Of a DNA stretch of 12,876 nt, positions 1 to 6,662 are shown one piece after another. This DNA comes from Syntrophaceae bacterium (lineage in GTDB: Bacteria > Desulfobacterota > Syntrophorhabdia > Syntrophorhabdales > WCHB1-27): positions 4,213 through 17,088 of the forward strand of contig PLSJ01000323.1 of NCBI GenBank assembly GCA_003165115.1. Reading direction: 5' to 3'. Under the pieces are notes generated by a model, which saw only the letters and a list, made by a program, of their open reading frames with translations, did not search any database and was not told where the DNA came from. Position 1 is the first letter of the stretch. The number at the start of each line of letters is the position of its first letter. The position numbers and the translations under genes were made by a program.

Positions 1-1021
1 GGGCACTCACGTTCAGGTCTTCGCGCACGCAATGCTCCAGGAGGCCGATGTCGACGAGGTTCTCATGCTTGGCGACGCCGATCCTCGCGCAGAATGTCCG
101 GATGGCCCCGGGCGTGTAACCCCTCCTTCGCATGCCCGCCACCGTGGGCATGCGGGGGTCGTCCCATCCGACGACATAGCTTTTTTCCACCAGATCGATG
201 AGCTTGCGCTTGCTGAGGACCGTGTAGCTCACATTGAGGCGGGCAAATTCGATCTGCCGGGGACGCTCGCCCTCGACGAGCTGTTCCAGCACCCAATCGT
301 AGAGGGGCCGGTTATTTTCGAATTCGAGGGTACAGATCGAATGGGTAATCCCTTCGACATAGTCGGAAAGACAATGGGCGAAATCGTACATGGGGTAGAT
401 GATCCAGTCCGTGCCGGTGCGGTAGTGGCCCGCCCGCTTGATGCGGTAGATGATCGGGTCCCTCATGACGACGTTCGGCGAGGCCATATCGATTTTTGCA
501 CGGAGCACGCGGCTTCCATCGGCGAACTCGCCCGCCCGCATGCGCGCAAAGAGGTCCAGGTTCTCCTCGACCGGCCGCGTCCGGTACGGACTCTCCTTGC
601 CGGGATCGGTAAGGGTCCCGCGATACGCGCGTATCTGATCGGGGTTGAGGTCGCACACGTAGGCCATGCCCTTGGTGATGAGCTTTACCGCGTATCCGTA
701 GAGCCGCTCGTAGTAGTCGGAGGCGTAAAAAAGCCGGTCGTCCCAGTCGAAGCCGAGCCAACGCACGTCGGTGATGATCGACTCCACGAATTCGAGGGAT
801 TCGCCGCTCGGGTCGGTGTCGTCCATCCTCAGGTTGCAGGTGCCCCCGTATTGGGCTTTGATGCCGAAATTGAGACAGACGGACTTCGCATGGCCGATGT
901 GGAGATAGCCGTTAGGCTCCGGCGGGAACCTCGTGGCGACACGGTCATGTTTCTTTGTCGCCAGGTCGTCGTCAATGATTTCCCGGATAAAATCGGTTGG
1001 AGCGGCAGCGTCACCAGACAT
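1..1021 (-). CDS. glnS: Glutaminyl-tRNA synthetase, N-terminal 340 residues (runs off left edge)
   Basis: This gene charges tRNA-Gln with glutamine in the cytoplasm. The visible protein is the class I catalytic half. The HIGH signature is at residues 41-44 inside [12 protein letters not shown] (33-44), and the KMSKS loop appears in its GlnRS form VLSKRK at 268-273. GlnRS-typical blocks follow the E. coli enzyme almost residue for residue: [48 protein letters not shown] and RRRGYTP. The start is the ATG at 1021, preceded by AGGTGA at good spacing. The C-terminal anticodon-binding beta-barrels lie outside the window. The kamA-like gene ends 106 bp upstream on the same strand, and a TATAAT box sits in that gap, so glnS may have its own promoter. 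The identification is secure; only the gene's far end is unseen. Confidence 0.97.
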   Translation of the reverse strand, partial: MSGDAAAPTDFIREIIDDDLATKKHDRVATRFPPEPNGYLHIGHAKSVCLNFGIKAQYGGTCNLRMDDTDPSGESLEFVESIITDVRWLGFDWDDRLFYASDYYERLYGYAVKLITKGMAYVCDLNPDQIRAYRGTLTDPGKESPYRTRPVEENLDLFARMRAGEFADGSRVLRAKIDMASPNVVMRDPIIYRIKRAGHYRTGTDWIIYPMYDFAHCLSDYVEGITHSICTLEFENNRPLYDWVLEQLVEGERPRQIEFARLNVSYTVLSKRKLIDLVEKSYVVGWDDPRMPTVAGMRRRGYTPGAIRTFCARIGVAKHENLVDIGLLEHCVREDLNVSA

Positions 1022-1070
1022 TGTTTCACCTCATGGCAGGATAATCGATCGATAAAGAAAGCTCGCCAAC

Positions 1071-1076
1071 ATTATA
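1071..1076 (-). promoter_or_regulatory. Candidate -10 box of the glnS promoter
   Basis: The minus strand reads TATAAT here, a perfect consensus -10, about 50 bp before the glnS start codon. No good -35 hexamer is seen at 16-18 bp. A 10-bp palindrome ATCGATCGAT lies between it and the start at 1044-1053. The assignment rests on the hexamer and its position only. Confidence 0.4.
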
Positions 1077-1127
1077 CAACAGTTTACCGGCCGTCTCTCG
1101 TTTTTGTTGAAGGCCCATCCCCTGATT

Positions 1128-2198
1128 TTAGTCCCGGCAGATGCCGCACTCGTTGCACCTGCTCTCTTTGCCGTCGTCCGCATAGCTGCCCTGCTCGCCA
1201 TAGAGGTTCTCCATGAACACCCGTTGCCCGTCCCTTCCCCTGATGTAGCCGTTTTCCAGGGGAATCTTTCCGAGGCCGCCGGTGATATCGAGGGCATACC
1301 GGGGGACGCACAGACCGGACGCCGATTGCCGCAAGGCGCGCATGATGCCGATGCCGGTCTCCAGGCGGACCTTGAAATGGGTCGCCCCCACGACATCGTC
1401 GAGCTGAAAGAGGTAGTAAGGCTTCACGCCCAGCCCCACCAGTTTCTCGAAAAGCAGCGCGAGAACGTGGCGGCAATCGTTGACCCTTCTCAGGAGCACG
1501 GTCTGGCTGATGATGACCGCTCCCGCTTCCCGCAGCGTCTTCACGGCGTCGCCGAACTCGGGCGTCACTTCACGGGGATGGTTGATATGGATGATGAACC
1601 ACAAGGGGCCGTGTCTCTTTATCGCCCGCCTGTGGCGCTCCAGGCCCTCCGGGAAGACGACGGGGACCCTGGTGCTCACCCGTATCACCGCTATGCGTTC
1701 TATCTTGCGGAGCCTCCCCAGCACGTACTCCAGCTCCGCGGGCCGGAGCGTCAGCGGGTCTCCTCCCGAGATAATCACTTCCCTTATCTCGTCGCATTTC
1801 TCCAGATAGTCGAGGGTCTCTTCCCTTGAGTTCTGGGGCCTGAACCCCCTGCCCACGAGCCGTCTCCGGTTACAGAAACGGCAGTACATGGCGCATTCGG
1901 CGGTAACGAGGAATACACCGCGTCCGGGGTAACGCTTAAGGAAAGAAGGGGTAACCGAAATCCGGCCCTCGCCGAGCGGGTCCGTCACCCCCCGTCCTTC
2001 AAGCTCGGCGGCCGTCGGCACCGCCTGAAGCCGTATGGGACAGAAGGGGTTCTCCCGTTCCATGAGGCCCCCGTAAAAACGGGGCACCCTGAAAGGATAA
2101 ACCTCCGAGACGCGCCCTATTTCCCCTGCCGATTCCCCATCCAGGCTTATGAGGCCGGAAAGACTTTCGACGTCCGATATCGGTGTGCGTTCATCCAT
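1128..2198 (-). CDS. kamA: KamA-family radical SAM enzyme, probable lysine 2,3-aminomutase
   Basis: It probably converts L-lysine to L-beta-lysine using a 4Fe-4S cluster, SAM and PLP. In the 356-residue protein the cluster motif CxxxCxxC is C102, C106, C109; the SAM-binding SGGDPL is at 144-149; the PLP lysine is K311 in GGLGK. Counting against my memory of the clostridial enzyme, the substrate-binding residues R111, D267 and D304 and the zinc ligands C242 plus C348/C351/C354 are all kept. Retention of both Asp residues argues against glutamate 2,3-aminomutase, and the zinc tail argues against EpmB, which modifies EF-P and lacks it. No ablB-type acetyltransferase is nearby, so a beta-lysine osmolyte role is not shown. 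The start is uncertain: ATG 2198 gives the usual N-terminus but has no clear ribosome site; ATG 2240 or TTG 2246 are in-frame alternatives. Confidence 0.88.
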   Translation of the reverse strand: MDERTPISDVESLSGLISLDGESAGEIGRVSEVYPFRVPRFYGGLMERENPFCPIRLQAVPTAAELEGRGVTDPLGEGRISVTPSFLKRYPGRGVFLVTAECAMYCRFCNRRRLVGRGFRPQNSREETLDYLEKCDEIREVIISGGDPLTLRPAELEYVLGRLRKIERIAVIRVSTRVPVVFPEGLERHRRAIKRHGPLWFIIHINHPREVTPEFGDAVKTLREAGAVIISQTVLLRRVNDCRHVLALLFEKLVGLGVKPYYLFQLDDVVGATHFKVRLETGIGIMRALRQSASGLCVPRYALDITGGLGKIPLENGYIRGRDGQRVFMENLYGEQGSYADDGKESRCNECGICRD

Positions 2199-2357
2199 GG
2201 GGCTTCGTTGCGCTTTTAGTCGCGTCCGCCCTCCGCGCATCCGCAAGCCGCCACGGTCCCGCCGGGGGAACAGGGTGCAGCCCTGAACGCAGGCCGCACC
2301 ACTCCCGTCGGATGCGGATACCTATCTGAGGTGCTCTTATTTTCAACTCAGGCTACA

Positions 2358-2395
2358 ACTAAAAGAGCAAAGGGAGGGTAAGGGGGTTACCCTCC
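2358..2395 (-). terminator. Rho-independent-type terminator after the Pal-like gene
   Basis: A perfect 9-bp inverted repeat (GGAGGGTAA at 2373-2381 with TTACCCTCC at 2387-2395, 5-nt loop) stands 34 bp past the stop of the Pal-like gene. Reading the minus strand it is followed by CTTTGCTCTTTTAG, a broken T-rich tract. It separates the lipoprotein genes from the kamA-like gene. Nothing else is clear in the gap 2199-2429, and no convincing kamA promoter could be picked there. Confidence 0.6.
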
Positions 2396-2429
2396 TCGCC
2401 TTTCTTCTCGTCGATCCTTCCGTCAATTG

Positions 2430-2969
2430 CTACTGAAGCGGGGTGAAATTATCTCTTCTGTTCTTCGCCCATGCCGCTTCGTTGTGTCCCGGGTCTATAG
2501 GCTTCTCTTTGCCATAGCTGACCGTTTCCAGACGGTTGGGGTCCGCGCCGAGGTTCTGCAAGTATGTCTTTGCGGCATCAGCCCTTTTCTGACCGAGTGC
2601 GAGGTTGTACTCGACGGTCCCTCTTTCGTCGCAATTCCCTTCGATCCTCACTTTGCCGGGATTCGCCTGCATCCACTCATAGTTCTTCTTCAATACCGCT
2701 GCATCGCCGGGTCTTATTTCGTACTTGTCGAAATCGAAATAGATCTCTTTCACCCCTGCGGCAAAGGCGGCTGCTGCGGCCGTGGCTGCTGCTCCCGCCG
2801 GCGGCACCACGATGACTTCTTTCTGCTCAGGCGCAACAACCGTCTTTTGCTCCGGTGCTGCGGGAGGTGCAGCTTCGCCTCTCATCTTCTGTTGGAAGCA
2901 TCCACACGCCGCGAGACTCAAACCCACTACCACGACCAAAAGTACGAGACCAAAAGATTTGATTTTCAT
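2430..2969 (-). CDS. pal: Peptidoglycan-associated lipoprotein (Pal-like, OmpA C-terminal domain)
   Basis: This is an outer-membrane lipoprotein that grips peptidoglycan, normally as part of the Tol-Pal envelope system. The 179-residue product has a signal peptide with lipobox LAAC (Cys22), a low-complexity Ala/Pro/Gln linker (about 30-72), then an OmpA-like domain (about 75-177). The domain starts IYFDFDKYEIRP, has the diaminopimelate-contact block NCDERGTVEYN (112-122), and keeps SYGKEKP and AKNRRDNF, all close to E. coli Pal. ATG 2969 is chosen over ATG 2975 because AAGGAGG lies 9 nt before the former but only 3 nt before the latter. No tolA, tolB, tolQ, tolR or ybgF is in the window, so it is either an orphan or its partners lie elsewhere. 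It follows the small lipoprotein gene by 66 bp on the same strand. Confidence 0.93.
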   Translation of the reverse strand: MKIKSFGLVLLVVVVGLSLAACGCFQQKMRGEAAPPAAPEQKTVVAPEQKEVIVVPPAGAAATAAAAAFAAGVKEIYFDFDKYEIRPGDAAVLKKNYEWMQANPGKVRIEGNCDERGTVEYNLALGQKRADAAKTYLQNLGADPNRLETVSYGKEKPIDPGHNEAAWAKNRRDNFTPLQ

Positions 2970-2991
2970 GATCATAATCCTCCTTAAGTAA

Positions 2992-3017
2992 GGGGTATAT
3001 CCCTGCGGACATACCCC
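2992..3017 (-). other. Hairpin between the two lipoprotein genes
   Basis: GGGGTAT at 2992-2998 pairs perfectly with ATACCCC at 3011-3017 around a 12-nt loop. It lies between the stop of the small lipoprotein and the ribosome site of the Pal-like gene. There is no T-tract, so it looks like an mRNA stability or partial-attenuation element rather than a full terminator. The role is inferred. Confidence 0.4.
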
Positions 3018-3035
3018 CCTGAGTTAAAGGCCAGA

Positions 3036-3272
3036 CTATTTTGCTGGTGCTGGTGCAGGCGCAGGCGCAGGTGCAGGCGCTTCGCCCGGTTTCGCCGGCT
3101 CACCCGGTTTCTCGGGAGCAGGTGCCGTCGCCTCTGGAGCAGGAGCGGCAGGAGCAGTCTTCGCTTCCTCTTTTGCCGCCGGTGGTTTCTGTTCGCCTGA
3201 CGGTCCACAGGCAACCAAGCTAAAACTCGCAAAAAACGAAATAGCTATAAACAATACTAAGAGCTTCTTCAT
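3036..3272 (-). CDS. Small Pro/Ala-rich lipoprotein, unknown function
   Basis: This is a 78-residue predicted lipoprotein. Residues 1-21 form a signal peptide with lipobox LVAC (Cys22), so the mature chain of about 57 residues starts CGPSGEQ. The rest has no globular look: it is almost wholly Ala, Pro, Lys and Glu, with two PGE units and an alternating Ala-Pro run of about 14 residues near the end. Such tails form extended rods, so a periplasmic spacer or wall-contact role is possible, but no family is recognised. ATG 3272 is chosen because AAGGAGG sits 8 nt upstream; a GTG at 3281 in the same frame overlaps that site and is unlikely. The Pal-like gene follows 66 bp downstream, suggesting co-transcription and an envelope role. 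The lipoprotein prediction is firm and the function is not known. Confidence 0.8.
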   Translation of the reverse strand: MKKLLVLFIAISFFASFSLVACGPSGEQKPPAAKEEAKTAPAAPAPEATAPAPEKPGEPAKPGEAPAPAPAPAPAPAK

Positions 3273-3351
3273 TCTGTTCACCTCCTTTCTGTTGGAATTT
3301 CTCTCTTAACGCTCTTACGCTTCGTACGCGCACATCTTTAATGCATACTAC

Positions 3352-3380
3352 AATATAACAATCAAAACAAGAAAATTATA
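3352..3380 (-). promoter_or_regulatory. Candidate promoter of the lipoprotein-pal unit
   Basis: In an AT-rich stretch just after the pfkB-type gene, the minus strand reads TGTTATATT (extended -10, hexamer at 3352-3357, TGT at 3358-3360). A second consensus hexamer TATAAT lies at 3375-3380, overlapping the pfkB stop. Neither has a clear -35. The first would give a leader of about 70 nt before the small lipoprotein. Confidence 0.4.
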
Positions 3381-4299
3381 CATTTTTTATGACTATTTCC
3401 TTTCTCACTGCATACACGTCCTCTTTCAGGCAGAGGGCCGGGTCGGCTTGAAGCGTCGACGCCGTGCCGCACGCCACCCCCAGGGTCAGGGCATCCTTGA
3501 AGCTCCCCCCTTCGCTGAGGGCGAAAACCATGCCCGCGACCATCGCGTCGCCGGCGCCTGTCGAGCTCTTCACGTCCACCCTGGGAGGCACGATATGGAA
3601 CCTTTCGTCCCGTGACACCCCGACGGCGCCCCTCGCGCCCATGGAGACCACCAGATAGTCCGCGAGGCCCACATACGGCGCCACCTGCCGGAGCACGTCA
3701 TCCTGGTCCTTCACGTTCGTTTCGACGAGTCTGCCGAACTCGTGGATATTCGGCTTTACGAGATAAGGACCGGCATGCAGGCCTTTTTTGAGCGCATCCC
3801 CGTCCGCGTCGAGGAACACCTTCACATTCCTGTCCTTGAGGCCCGCGATGATCTGCGCATAAAACGCGTCATCGATACCCGGCGGCATCGTCCCGCTGAG
3901 CACGACATAGCTGTCTCCCGGTATCTGCCTGATCTTACGATACAGCGTGGCCACCTCGAACTGGCCGACCTCGGTGATGGACGCGCTCAGGAGCGTCTCC
4001 ATCTTCTTTTTTCGCTGATGGATGGTGATGCTGCTCCGCGTTTCGCCGTTCGCCCTCGTGAAATCGCAGGCTATGCCTTCGTTGATAAGCCTGCCCTCCA
4101 CCTCCAGCCCGCTATATCCGCGCATAAAGCCGAGGGCGGTGCTCTGTCCCCCGAGCTCCCTGATGACCCTCGAAACGTCGATCCCCTTGCCCTCCGCCCT
4201 CCGCTTCTCCTCGAGAATCACGTTGACTTCATCGTAAAGAAACTCTTCCACATCGAAGGTCTTGTCCAGCGAAGAGTTAAGGGTAACGGTGTATATCAT
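3376..4299 (-). CDS. PfkB-family sugar-phosphate kinase (1-phosphofructokinase / tagatose-6-phosphate kinase type)
   Basis: It probably uses ATP to phosphorylate a sugar phosphate such as fructose 1-phosphate, fructose 6-phosphate or tagatose 6-phosphate in the cytoplasm. The 307 residues match the usual length of this subfamily. It opens MIYTVTLNSSLDKTF, as FruK and LacC proteins do. Signature 1 is GKGIDVSRVI (37-46), with Asp where most members have Asn. SGTMPPGI (135-142), VKPN (181-184) and signature 2 STGAGDAMVAGM (246-257), with catalytic Asp251, complete the fold. ATG 4299 is chosen because it begins the conserved N-terminus, although the ribosome site is weak. No PTS genes or transporter adjoin it, so a glycolytic Pfk-2-like role is as likely as fructose uptake. 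The exact substrate cannot be read from sequence alone. Confidence 0.88.
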   Translation of the reverse strand: MIYTVTLNSSLDKTFDVEEFLYDEVNVILEEKRRAEGKGIDVSRVIRELGGQSTALGFMRGYSGLEVEGRLINEGIACDFTRANGETRSSITIHQRKKKMETLLSASITEVGQFEVATLYRKIRQIPGDSYVVLSGTMPPGIDDAFYAQIIAGLKDRNVKVFLDADGDALKKGLHAGPYLVKPNIHEFGRLVETNVKDQDDVLRQVAPYVGLADYLVVSMGARGAVGVSRDERFHIVPPRVDVKSSTGAGDAMVAGMVFALSEGGSFKDALTLGVACGTASTLQADPALCLKEDVYAVRKEIVIKNV

Positions 4300-4336
4300 G
4301 ATCGGTGCTGCCTTTCCCGAACCTTCATGTATCCTA

Positions 4337-4345
4337 AATATAGCA
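4337..4345 (-). promoter_or_regulatory. Extended -10 promoter of the pfkB-type gene
   Basis: The minus strand reads TGCTATATT, an extended -10 element (hexamer at 4337-4342). Transcription would begin near 4330, giving a leader of about 30 nt. A TTGACG hexamer at 4372-4377 is too far away (29 bp) to serve as its -35. Confidence 0.5.
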
Positions 4346-4439
4346 CAGACCAACGCCAAATGACCATATTACGTCAAAAAATTTCCTTGAAAACAAGAGA
4401 ATCCCTTCCGCACTTTCCCTCGCATTAAGGGGCGATGTT

Positions 4440-4448
4440 TGTTATAAT
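4440..4448 (+). promoter_or_regulatory. Extended -10 promoter of the lemA operon
   Basis: TGTTATAAT is a perfect extended -10 element (TG at 4440-4441, TATAAT at 4443-4448). The start site would fall near 4455, about 23 nt before the lemA ATG. The -35 region (around 4419-4425) is weak, which is common for extended -10 promoters. Confidence 0.6.
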
Positions 4449-4477
4449 TGCGAAAAGCTCTTTACCACGGAGGGACC

Positions 4478-5062
4478 ATGCGAAGACTCTTCCTCTTTTT
4501 GCCCCTAACGATCATGCTCGCCGGTCTCTACGGCTGCGGTTATAACGAGATGCAGGCAAAAGAAGAGGCCGTTTTCGCGGCATGGGGGGACGTCGAGGCC
4601 ACATACCAGCGCCGGGCGGACCTCGTGCCAAATCTCGTCGAAGTGGTAAAAGGCTACGCGAAGCACGAGCATGACACGTTGACGGCGGTCACGGAGGCGC
4701 GGGCAAAAGTGGGGACCGTGCAGATATCGAAAGAGATGCTCGACCGGCCGGACGCGGTCGCGCGCTACCAGCAGGCCCAATCGCAGCTCGGCTCGGCCCT
4801 TTCGAGGCTCCTCGTCGTTGCCGAGCAATACCCGAACCTGAAGGCGAACCAGAATTTCATGGACCTCCAGAACCAGTTGGAGGGGACGGAGAACCGGATA
4901 AACGTGGCAAGGGTCCGCTACAATAAAGCCGTTCAGGAGTTCAACGTCAGCGTCAGGACGTTCCCCAATTCGCTCACCAATTCCCTGTTCCTCCATCTGA
5001 CCAGGAAGGAGCCCTTCAAGGCCGACGAAGGCGCAAGGGTCGCGCCCAAAGTCAAGTTCTAG
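4478..5062 (+). CDS. lemA: LemA family lipoprotein
   Basis: This is a 194-residue LemA-fold protein, an elongated helical bundle of unknown biochemical role that is usually anchored at the envelope. A signal segment (1-19) ends in LYGC with Cys20, so it is probably a lipoprotein, although Tyr at the -2 position is unusual. The family core is clear: YNEM, then EEAVFAAWGDVEATYQRR, ADLVPNLVEVVKGYAKHE and ARAKV, with a later RYNKAVQEFN near residues 147-156. ATG 4478 has GGAGG 4-5 nt upstream; a TTG at 4448 in the same frame lies within the promoter and is rejected. It is the first gene of a three-gene run with two TPM-domain proteins, an arrangement seen in many bacteria. The family call is firm and the cellular function is not established. 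Confidence 0.93.
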   Translation: MRRLFLFLPLTIMLAGLYGCGYNEMQAKEEAVFAAWGDVEATYQRRADLVPNLVEVVKGYAKHEHDTLTAVTEARAKVGTVQISKEMLDRPDAVARYQQAQSQLGSALSRLLVVAEQYPNLKANQNFMDLQNQLEGTENRINVARVRYNKAVQEFNVSVRTFPNSLTNSLFLHLTRKEPFKADEGARVAPKVKF

Positions 5063-5077
5063 GGGTTTGGGCGGGCC

Positions 5078-5995
5078 ATGAAGAGACGGATCGCGGTACT
5101 GCTTCTTTTTCTCGGCATGACCCTGTCGCTCGTCCCTCCCGCCGCGGCGGCCCTGTCCGTCCCGCCGCTGAGCGCCCACGTCAACGACTATGCCCACATG
5201 ATCTCCGGGCAGACGGCCGGGGCGCTGGAGCGCGAGCTTACAGAGCTGGAAAAAACCGACTCGACGCAGATAGTGGTCCTGACCATACCCGGTCTCGAAG
5301 GCGAAAACCTGGAAGATTTCTCCATAAGAGCCGCCGAAGCCTGGAAGGTGGGATCGAAGGGCGTCGATAACGGCGTGATTCTCCTCATCGTGAAAGACGA
5401 CCGAAAGGTGAGGATAGAGGTAGGGAGGGGCCTCGAAGGAAAGCTGACCGATCTCGTCTCGGGACGCATCATCAGGAACGAGATCGTGCCGAGGTTCAAG
5501 GCGGGCGACTTCGACGGCGGCGTCACGGCCGGGGTAAGCGCCATCGTCGGGGTGGTAAGAGGAGAATACAAGGCGCGGGAGCAAGGGGCCGGGAGGCGTC
5601 ACGGGGGCACGACGCCGATCTTCACGCTCCTCATCTTCCTGTTCATCGCCATCGTCTTCGCCGGCGCCCTCTCGAAGGTGCTCGGCGCCGCGGTGGGCGC
5701 GGTGGGGCTGCCGATTGCCGCAAAATTGTCCTTCCCCGCCCTCTCCTTTTCTATCCTCGGCGGGCTCGCCCTCCTCGGGATCGTCATCGGCCTGCTCCTT
5801 CATGCCCTGTTCGCGGGAAACGGGCGGGGCGGAAAGGGACCTGGAGGCGGCCTCGGGAGCGGTTTCCTGGGGGGCTTTTTGGGAGGTCTTTTCTTCGGGG
5901 GCGGCTCTTCGTCGGGCGGGGGTTCCTCAGGCGGAGATTTCGGCGGCGGCGGCGGCGGTGATTTCGGGGGCGGCGGCGCGTCGGGAGACTGGTAG
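5078..5995 (+). CDS. TPM-domain membrane protein, YgcG family
   Basis: This 305-residue protein has a signal peptide (about 1-25, cleavage after the Ala run) and a TPM domain at about 32-162. The domain includes HVNDYAHMIS, QIVVLTIPGLEG, WKVGSKGVDNGV, VRIEVGRGLEG and RFKAGDFDGGV. Hydrophobic segments lie at about 180-198, 200-216 and 222-247. The tail from 250 is very rich in Gly and Ser and ends GASGDW, a typical YgcG-family ending. TPM domains face the periplasm and have been linked to phosphatase activity in plants and to photosystem repair; the bacterial role is unclear. It starts 15 bp after lemA with only a weak GGGCGGG ribosome site, so it may be translationally coupled. The second TPM-like gene follows after 22 bp. 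The family is confident and the function is inferred only from context. Confidence 0.9.
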   Translation: MKRRIAVLLLFLGMTLSLVPPAAAALSVPPLSAHVNDYAHMISGQTAGALERELTELEKTDSTQIVVLTIPGLEGENLEDFSIRAAEAWKVGSKGVDNGVILLIVKDDRKVRIEVGRGLEGKLTDLVSGRIIRNEIVPRFKAGDFDGGVTAGVSAIVGVVRGEYKAREQGAGRRHGGTTPIFTLLIFLFIAIVFAGALSKVLGAAVGAVGLPIAAKLSFPALSFSILGGLALLGIVIGLLLHALFAGNGRGGKGPGGGLGSGFLGGFLGGLFFGGGSSSGGGSSGGDFGGGGGGDFGGGGASGDW

Positions 5996-6017
5996 CAAGG
6001 GTGTACGAGGTGCGCGT

Positions 6018-6647
6018 ATGAAGATCAGGGCACACACGTTGTTCAGTACGGAGCAAAAGGAAAAGGTCCGTCAGGCCGTGCGCGCGGCGGAGGCTTTGAC
6101 GGCCACGGATATCTCCGTCATGCTCGTCGACGAGAGCGACCGCTATCGCGAAGCGGAGCTCGCGGGGGCCTTAAGCTTCTCGGCGCTCGTGGCGCTCGTC
6201 CTCTCCATGGCCCTGAGTCATGTCACCATCTGGTTCTACATCCCCCTCACGGCCGTGCTCCTTTACCCCTTCATCCGCCTCTTCAGGGCATTCCCGCACA
6301 TGAAGCTCGCCTTCCTCCACCGGAGACGGATCGAGGAAGCCGTGCGGGAAAGGGCCTTCTACGCCTTTTTTCAGAAAGGCGCCCACAAGACCGACGAGCA
6401 GACGGGCATTCTCATCTTCATTTCCATTCTGGAGCGAAAGGTCTGGGTCCTCGCGGACAAGGGCATTCACGGCAAGGTCGCACACGATTTCCTGCGGGAC
6501 CTCGCCGGGGAGGTAGCCACCGGCATCAAGGAAGACCGCGCAATGGATGCGCTCTGCGGTGTCATCCAAAAGTGCGGGGCCGAGCTTGCGCGCCATTTTC
6601 CGGGCAGCCATGGGAAGGGGCAGCTCAGCGACGAGATAATCTGCTAG
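6018..6647 (+). CDS. Second TPM-domain-like membrane protein
   Basis: This 209-residue protein has no signal peptide. Residues 1-45 resemble the first strands of a TPM domain (ATDISVMLVDES). Two membrane segments (about 49-68 and 71-90) then interrupt, followed by HRRRIEEAVRERAFYAFF, GAHKTDEQTGILIFISILERKVWVLADKGIHGKV (described here in parts: GILIFIS 130-136, VWVLADKGI 142-150) and a helical end. Small TPM proteins with this insertion are common partners of lemA and the YgcG-type gene, as here. ATG 6018 has GAGG 7 nt upstream; an open frame extends far upstream over the preceding gene but has no sense as protein. No terminator hairpin is visible in the 15 bp before the convergent gene. The TPM link is fairly sure and the role unknown. 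Confidence 0.8.
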   Translation: MKIRAHTLFSTEQKEKVRQAVRAAEALTATDISVMLVDESDRYREAELAGALSFSALVALVLSMALSHVTIWFYIPLTAVLLYPFIRLFRAFPHMKLAFLHRRRIEEAVRERAFYAFFQKGAHKTDEQTGILIFISILERKVWVLADKGIHGKVAHDFLRDLAGEVATGIKEDRAMDALCGVIQKCGAELARHFPGSHGKGQLSDEIIC

Positions 6648-6662
6648 GCTTTCGGCCGCCCT

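Noticed and set aside
32..1216. A 394-codon open frame on the plus strand
   Set aside because: It lies opposite glnS, whose protein is unmistakable, and its own translation has no family features; it reflects GC-rich codon structure.
3040..3090. Short tandem repeat of GCAGGC/GGTGCA type
   Set aside because: It is simply the Ala-Pro coding run of the small lipoprotein.
4505..5803. A 432-codon open frame on the minus strand
   Set aside because: It is antisense to lemA and the first TPM gene, and its charged low-complexity product is a codon-bias artefact.
5880..5992. GGC-rich repeat-like DNA
   Set aside because: It codes for the Gly-rich tail normal for YgcG-family proteins and is not a separate repeat element.
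5715..6017. Upstream extension of the second TPM gene over the first
   Set aside because: The added stretch overlaps the real Gly-rich tail in another frame; the ribosome site and TPM-like sequence support ATG 6018.
6648..6662. A possible bidirectional terminator between the convergent operons
   Set aside because: The 15-bp gap and its flanks show no stem followed by a T-tract on either strand.
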